From: Anthoceros angustus
Lineage: Eukaryota > Streptophyta > Anthocerotopsida > Anthocerotales > Anthocerotaceae
Assembly: GCA_010909165.1 (NCBI GenBank)
Contig: VJWM01000219.1
Coordinates: 124,001 to 188,000, forward strand
Reading direction: 5' to 3'
Length of the DNA stretch: 64,000 nt
A program made the translations under genes and the position numbers. This document shows, piece by piece, positions 60,691-64,000 of the stretch; position 1 is the stretch's first letter, and each line of letters starts with the position of its first letter. The notes below the pieces were generated by a model that ran no database searches, was not told the origin of the DNA, and saw only the letters and a list, made by a program, of their open reading frames with translations.

Positions 60691-62474
60691 TGTCCTTCCT
60701 AAACCACATTTTTCTCCCAAAGAGTTCTGATCGTCCCTTCCCGGAGCAGTAGTCCTCACCGTTCCTGCATTATTCCCTAGGTTCGAGTTCGACCACCATT
60801 CCCCACAAACATTCTTTGGATGGAAAGTAGTAACTTTACTGCGTGACACCCTTTTTTTCGGAGCCGTTTTTTTCAATGCCTTCAAAACGCTGTTTTAGGG
60901 CCCATCAAAAACCCCCTTCAGAGATTATTTGCAGGAAACCCCCTTCGAGAGGCTGGGCATAATAAAACAGTCCTTTGTGTGTGCTCAACCTATGCCTATG
61001 TGTCCATACCTCTCCCATGGCCGTCACAATACTCAACAGATTATATGTCAATAGAGGGCCTTTATATAGGGATGTAGGACACCCAACTTAAACCATGAAC
61101 TTTGTAAGGATGTTTCTATGTTAAATTCATGTATAAAATGATAATAACATATTAATTTATAGTAGTCCTGAGCATGGATGGTTTGTTGATGCACTTATAG
61201 TGGTAATAGACGAAATGACACTATTTGTCATCTTTAGAAGAATTTAGTATATCTCACAAATGACAACTCTAATCGACTTGCGTTTTTTGTTTGCAAAGTT
61301 AGAGTTAAAGCCCTTAGTGCCAACCTAGGATCTCGTCCTAGACTTTCGTGACCACTCGCTTCAACCCAACCTATAACCGAAGGTGGCTTGCCCCAAGCTA
61401 AACATGAGCCCAGCCCATGTGCGAGCCTTTGAAAGGCTTCTAGAAGGGAAGCAAGATAAGTGAAGAAGGGCATGTATCTATGTATGTATGTATCCAAAAT
61501 GTGGTGAACTGGAAAATGCATGCCATGTTTTCAACAGCTTACCAAGAGGCGGCTGTTTTATGTGTACAAATGGAGGCAGAATGCCACATTCCAGCTAAAT
61601 ATTTGTCTTATGAGAGCTTGAATGGGCACGGGTGCCTTTTTAATTTGCGAGCAAAGATGGACTAATTCTGAAAGCACTTCTTCCATGTCAGGTACAAAGT
61701 CTACTGGTGGAGGAAGACCTTTCGCAATGTCGGACCATACCTTAAACCCTAATTCCTAAGGTAGAGAGAAAAGAAAAGAAAACTCTTAGTGAAAAGAGAA
61801 AGAAAAGGGGCAGAATGATACGAAAACGTAGTGCCCGATTCGGTGCTACTACCCAAATCTGTGCACTAGCAAGGCCGATTTTAAATAGTTTCTGGATCGG
61901 TTGAAAGTTTCCAGGCTAGGGCTGAGGTGGCAGGTAGAAAATTGACATTTCATACGCAATCTGTATTATTCTAAACTACAACGAAACAAAAAATAAAAGT
62001 GATGGATAGTGATATTGGTATTCCATACCAAGGTTCACGATGGACAGTTAGTTGAGGAAATATATGTTGAAGTTGTTGAAAGGCATAGCATTGGAAATAC
62101 TCTTCTTGGAAATGTTGAAGGTGTTGAAGGGCATGGCAACCAAAGCAGACATAATATAGCATGCAGGCAAACATGTGGTTTGGAGAAAAGTTTGGTGTGA
62201 AAAAATATGCGCCCCATCCCCTCTGTCCTCTTTGGTATGCCATACAACAGAGTCAAGCAGTACGGAGGTGAACTGAATATCATGTATGTCTGAGTGGAAG
62301 TTGTAGATGATTGTAGCCCAATGCTTTCCCCAAGCCTGATGCTTTCACACAGATTATCGGTGGGAGGTAGAGTAGAAGCACGAGAGCTCCATCCTTTATA
62401 GTAGTAGTAGTCTGCTGGACAGTGGACAGCAGGTGAAGGCACCAAAGCAAATACGCATGACAGTAAACAAGACC
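60691..62474. other. AT-rich intergenic DNA, nothing recognised
   Basis: Short frames only. No repeats beyond a GTAT run near 61475. Confidence 0.5.
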
Positions 62475-64000
62475 CACTACTAGGAAAAGTATACTTTTAC
62501 CACGAACATTACTACAGACTTTACAACGGACATTACTACTCCCGTAGTAAAACATCAGTAGTAAACATATAGCATACGTGGTAAAGTCCAGTATACCCTA
62601 TATTTTGTATTCTATACGAAGTATGTATGGAGTACTTTAATGAAGTCAACCGTATATTGGTTAATCTTTAAATTACCATACCTTTTATCACGGTATTTAC
62701 TACGTTGAACAACCACGGACTTTACTACTGGCCTGATCTGGTTAAAAATAATGATTAGTTGACCGAGATTAGTTAACTATAATATATGAACCACAGTTAA
62801 ATGAGTGGGTTTGGTTAATCATATGTTGACCATAATTAATTAATCACGGTTAAGTAATCCGACAATCCGTTGTAAATTCCTGGTGGGTACCGTTGTAAAT
62901 CTCTTATTGCAGAAAAAGACCCCATAGTAAAATTATATAGTAAATATTTGTAGTAAAATTTTATAGTAAAAAAATCGTAATAAAATACTTACTAAAATTC
63001 TACAGTAAAAATACGTAGTAAAATTTTATAAAACCAGGCATCCTACAAAAAACTTACACACCCAAAATATATATAAGGTCCTGGAACAAGAAAATTTAGA
63101 CAAATCATGGAACATCGAAATGATAAAAGCAACAACATCAACCTCTAACCTTAATCACGCTGAGGCTTCCTCAACATCCTTGGCCACTTTACGGGGAAGG
63201 TAGTGCCCTACCATCTACCCGTCGTCTAAGCCGTTTTTTTTCATGATGGCATCCATGACCTTGCCATCGCATTCATTGGTTGGATAACCTGCCTCAACCA
63301 ACAGGTTCCACGCGTTAATAGCAGTTGTCAATCCCCCCTATGAGTTAACATGTGGACCCAAAGCAGGACTTATGATTTTGGAATTCATCCAAAACGCTTG
63401 CAGCTTCACCAACCAATTTCCGTGAACGGTACCAACAGCTCTGATCTCATCCACGGTTGGCTCCCTCCCAAACATTCCTCTGAACCTATCCAGAAAACCC
63501 CATGGCCAAAGCATGCGTAGGTATTGCTATCCGTATCCTTCACCCTCTTCATGGCAGCTACTTTTTGCTAGCTAAGGGCTACAACACCATCCATCTTCTC
63601 CTTCTCCTCCCTCAAAAACACCTCCCAGTACTTCGGCTTTGCACTCTTCGGAACATAGCCAGGGTTTCTCTTCTTGCCCTCCAAAAACTTTTGGGCCTCC
63701 TTCCTCACATTGTTCCGCCAATGCTTGAGATTAGTGCCAAAAAATTGCAACACAATGGCGCCAAATGACCAAGGACCTGAAATAGTTTGCCTGATGCATT
63801 GTTCAACATGAACCACAGTGGCTTCAGTTTGATTCCAAAAAACACTAACGAAAGGATTGCAGAGCCACCGGATGGTGAAATGCACCCTATCCTTCATTCG
63901 CAAAAAGCTGGGGGAGTCCTGGTAGATGAATCCTGCACATCAGCACCGGCATAGTGAAAGGAATGATGAGTCCTGAATTGCCTAAAACCCAAACATGAAC
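62475..64000. mobile_element. left end of a second CACTA-type transposon (continues beyond the window)
   Basis: At 62475 CACTACTAGGAAAAGTATAC matches the common CACTA terminus (CACTACTAGAAAA-like). It is followed by about 550 bp dense in short direct and inverted motifs of TTTACTAC / GTAGTAAA / ACTTTACCACG type, the expected subterminal transposase-binding array. Coding-like minus-strand sequence begins near 63130. The other terminus and the target duplication lie outside the window, so the family call rests on this end alone. Confidence 0.65.
63120..63903 (-). CDS. CACTA-associated ORF fragment, unrecognised
   Basis: Minus-strand frame 63568-63903 reads VHFTIRWLCNPFVSVFWNQT, then LKHWRNNVRKEAQKFLEGKK and AKPKYWEVFLREEKEK. 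Further downstream on the same strand INAWNLLVEAGYPTNECDGK and MVGHYLPRKVAKDVEEASA follow, with stops between. The Trp/Lys-rich style suggests the TNPA-like or plant transposase accessory protein of the element. No firm family match. Confidence 0.4.

Overview
The window is nuclear DNA from a land plant. It has short GT-AG introns, plant-specific families (LIR1, ROH1/BPS1-like, RABA4, ALS3, L-type lectin), and Ty1/copia, Ty3 and CACTA transposons. Compact, GC-richer gene islands alternate with AT-rich, repeat-filled DNA. Short introns and a beta-order amino DNA methyltransferase relic would suit a non-seed plant (bryophyte or lycophyte), but that is inference and the species is not identified.

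Gene island 1 (1-2000): the 3' end of a PH-domain gene (+), convergent with an ALS3/STAR2-like permease gene (-). An AT-rich stretch (2000-9400) follows, with short tandem repeats, a dispersed repeat and one intronless papain-like protease gene. Gene island 2 (9400-21850): protein-L-isoaspartate methyltransferase (+), a 30-exon SMC5 gene (-) whose exons sum to 1055 codons, RABA4-type Rab GTPase (+, head to head with SMC5), a PITH-domain protein (-), pectate lyase (+) and a small coiled-coil gene (-).

Transposon block (23027-41415): a Ty1/copia element (LTRs 23032-23215 and 39887-40068, 5-bp target duplication TCTTC) carries a nested CACTA element (29680-39565, 31-bp inverted termini, 3-bp duplication CTA). 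The copia body has an internal inversion of about 410 bp and an 800-bp tandem duplication. The CACTA/copia/flank junction is duplicated in tandem, giving a third LTR copy. Sequence to 46800 holds an L-type lectin pseudogene, a 33-bp minisatellite and a decayed gag.

Gene island 3 (46820-53600): ROH1/BPS1-like (+), PYM (-), HINT1 (-), Hip co-chaperone (+, head to head with HINT1) and LIR1 (-). The rest (53600-64000) is mobile-element territory: a Ty3 chromodomain relic, a split and duplicated DNA methyltransferase relic with antisense gag inserted in it, a GC-rich array, and the left end of a second CACTA element running off the window.

Functionally the intact genes are unlinked housekeeping or plant genes (DNA repair, membrane traffic, translation-linked exon-junction recycling, thylakoid FNR tethering); no operon-like system is seen. 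Exon boundaries were read by eye from splice consensus, reading-frame phase and family conservation, and lengths were checked for divisibility by three.
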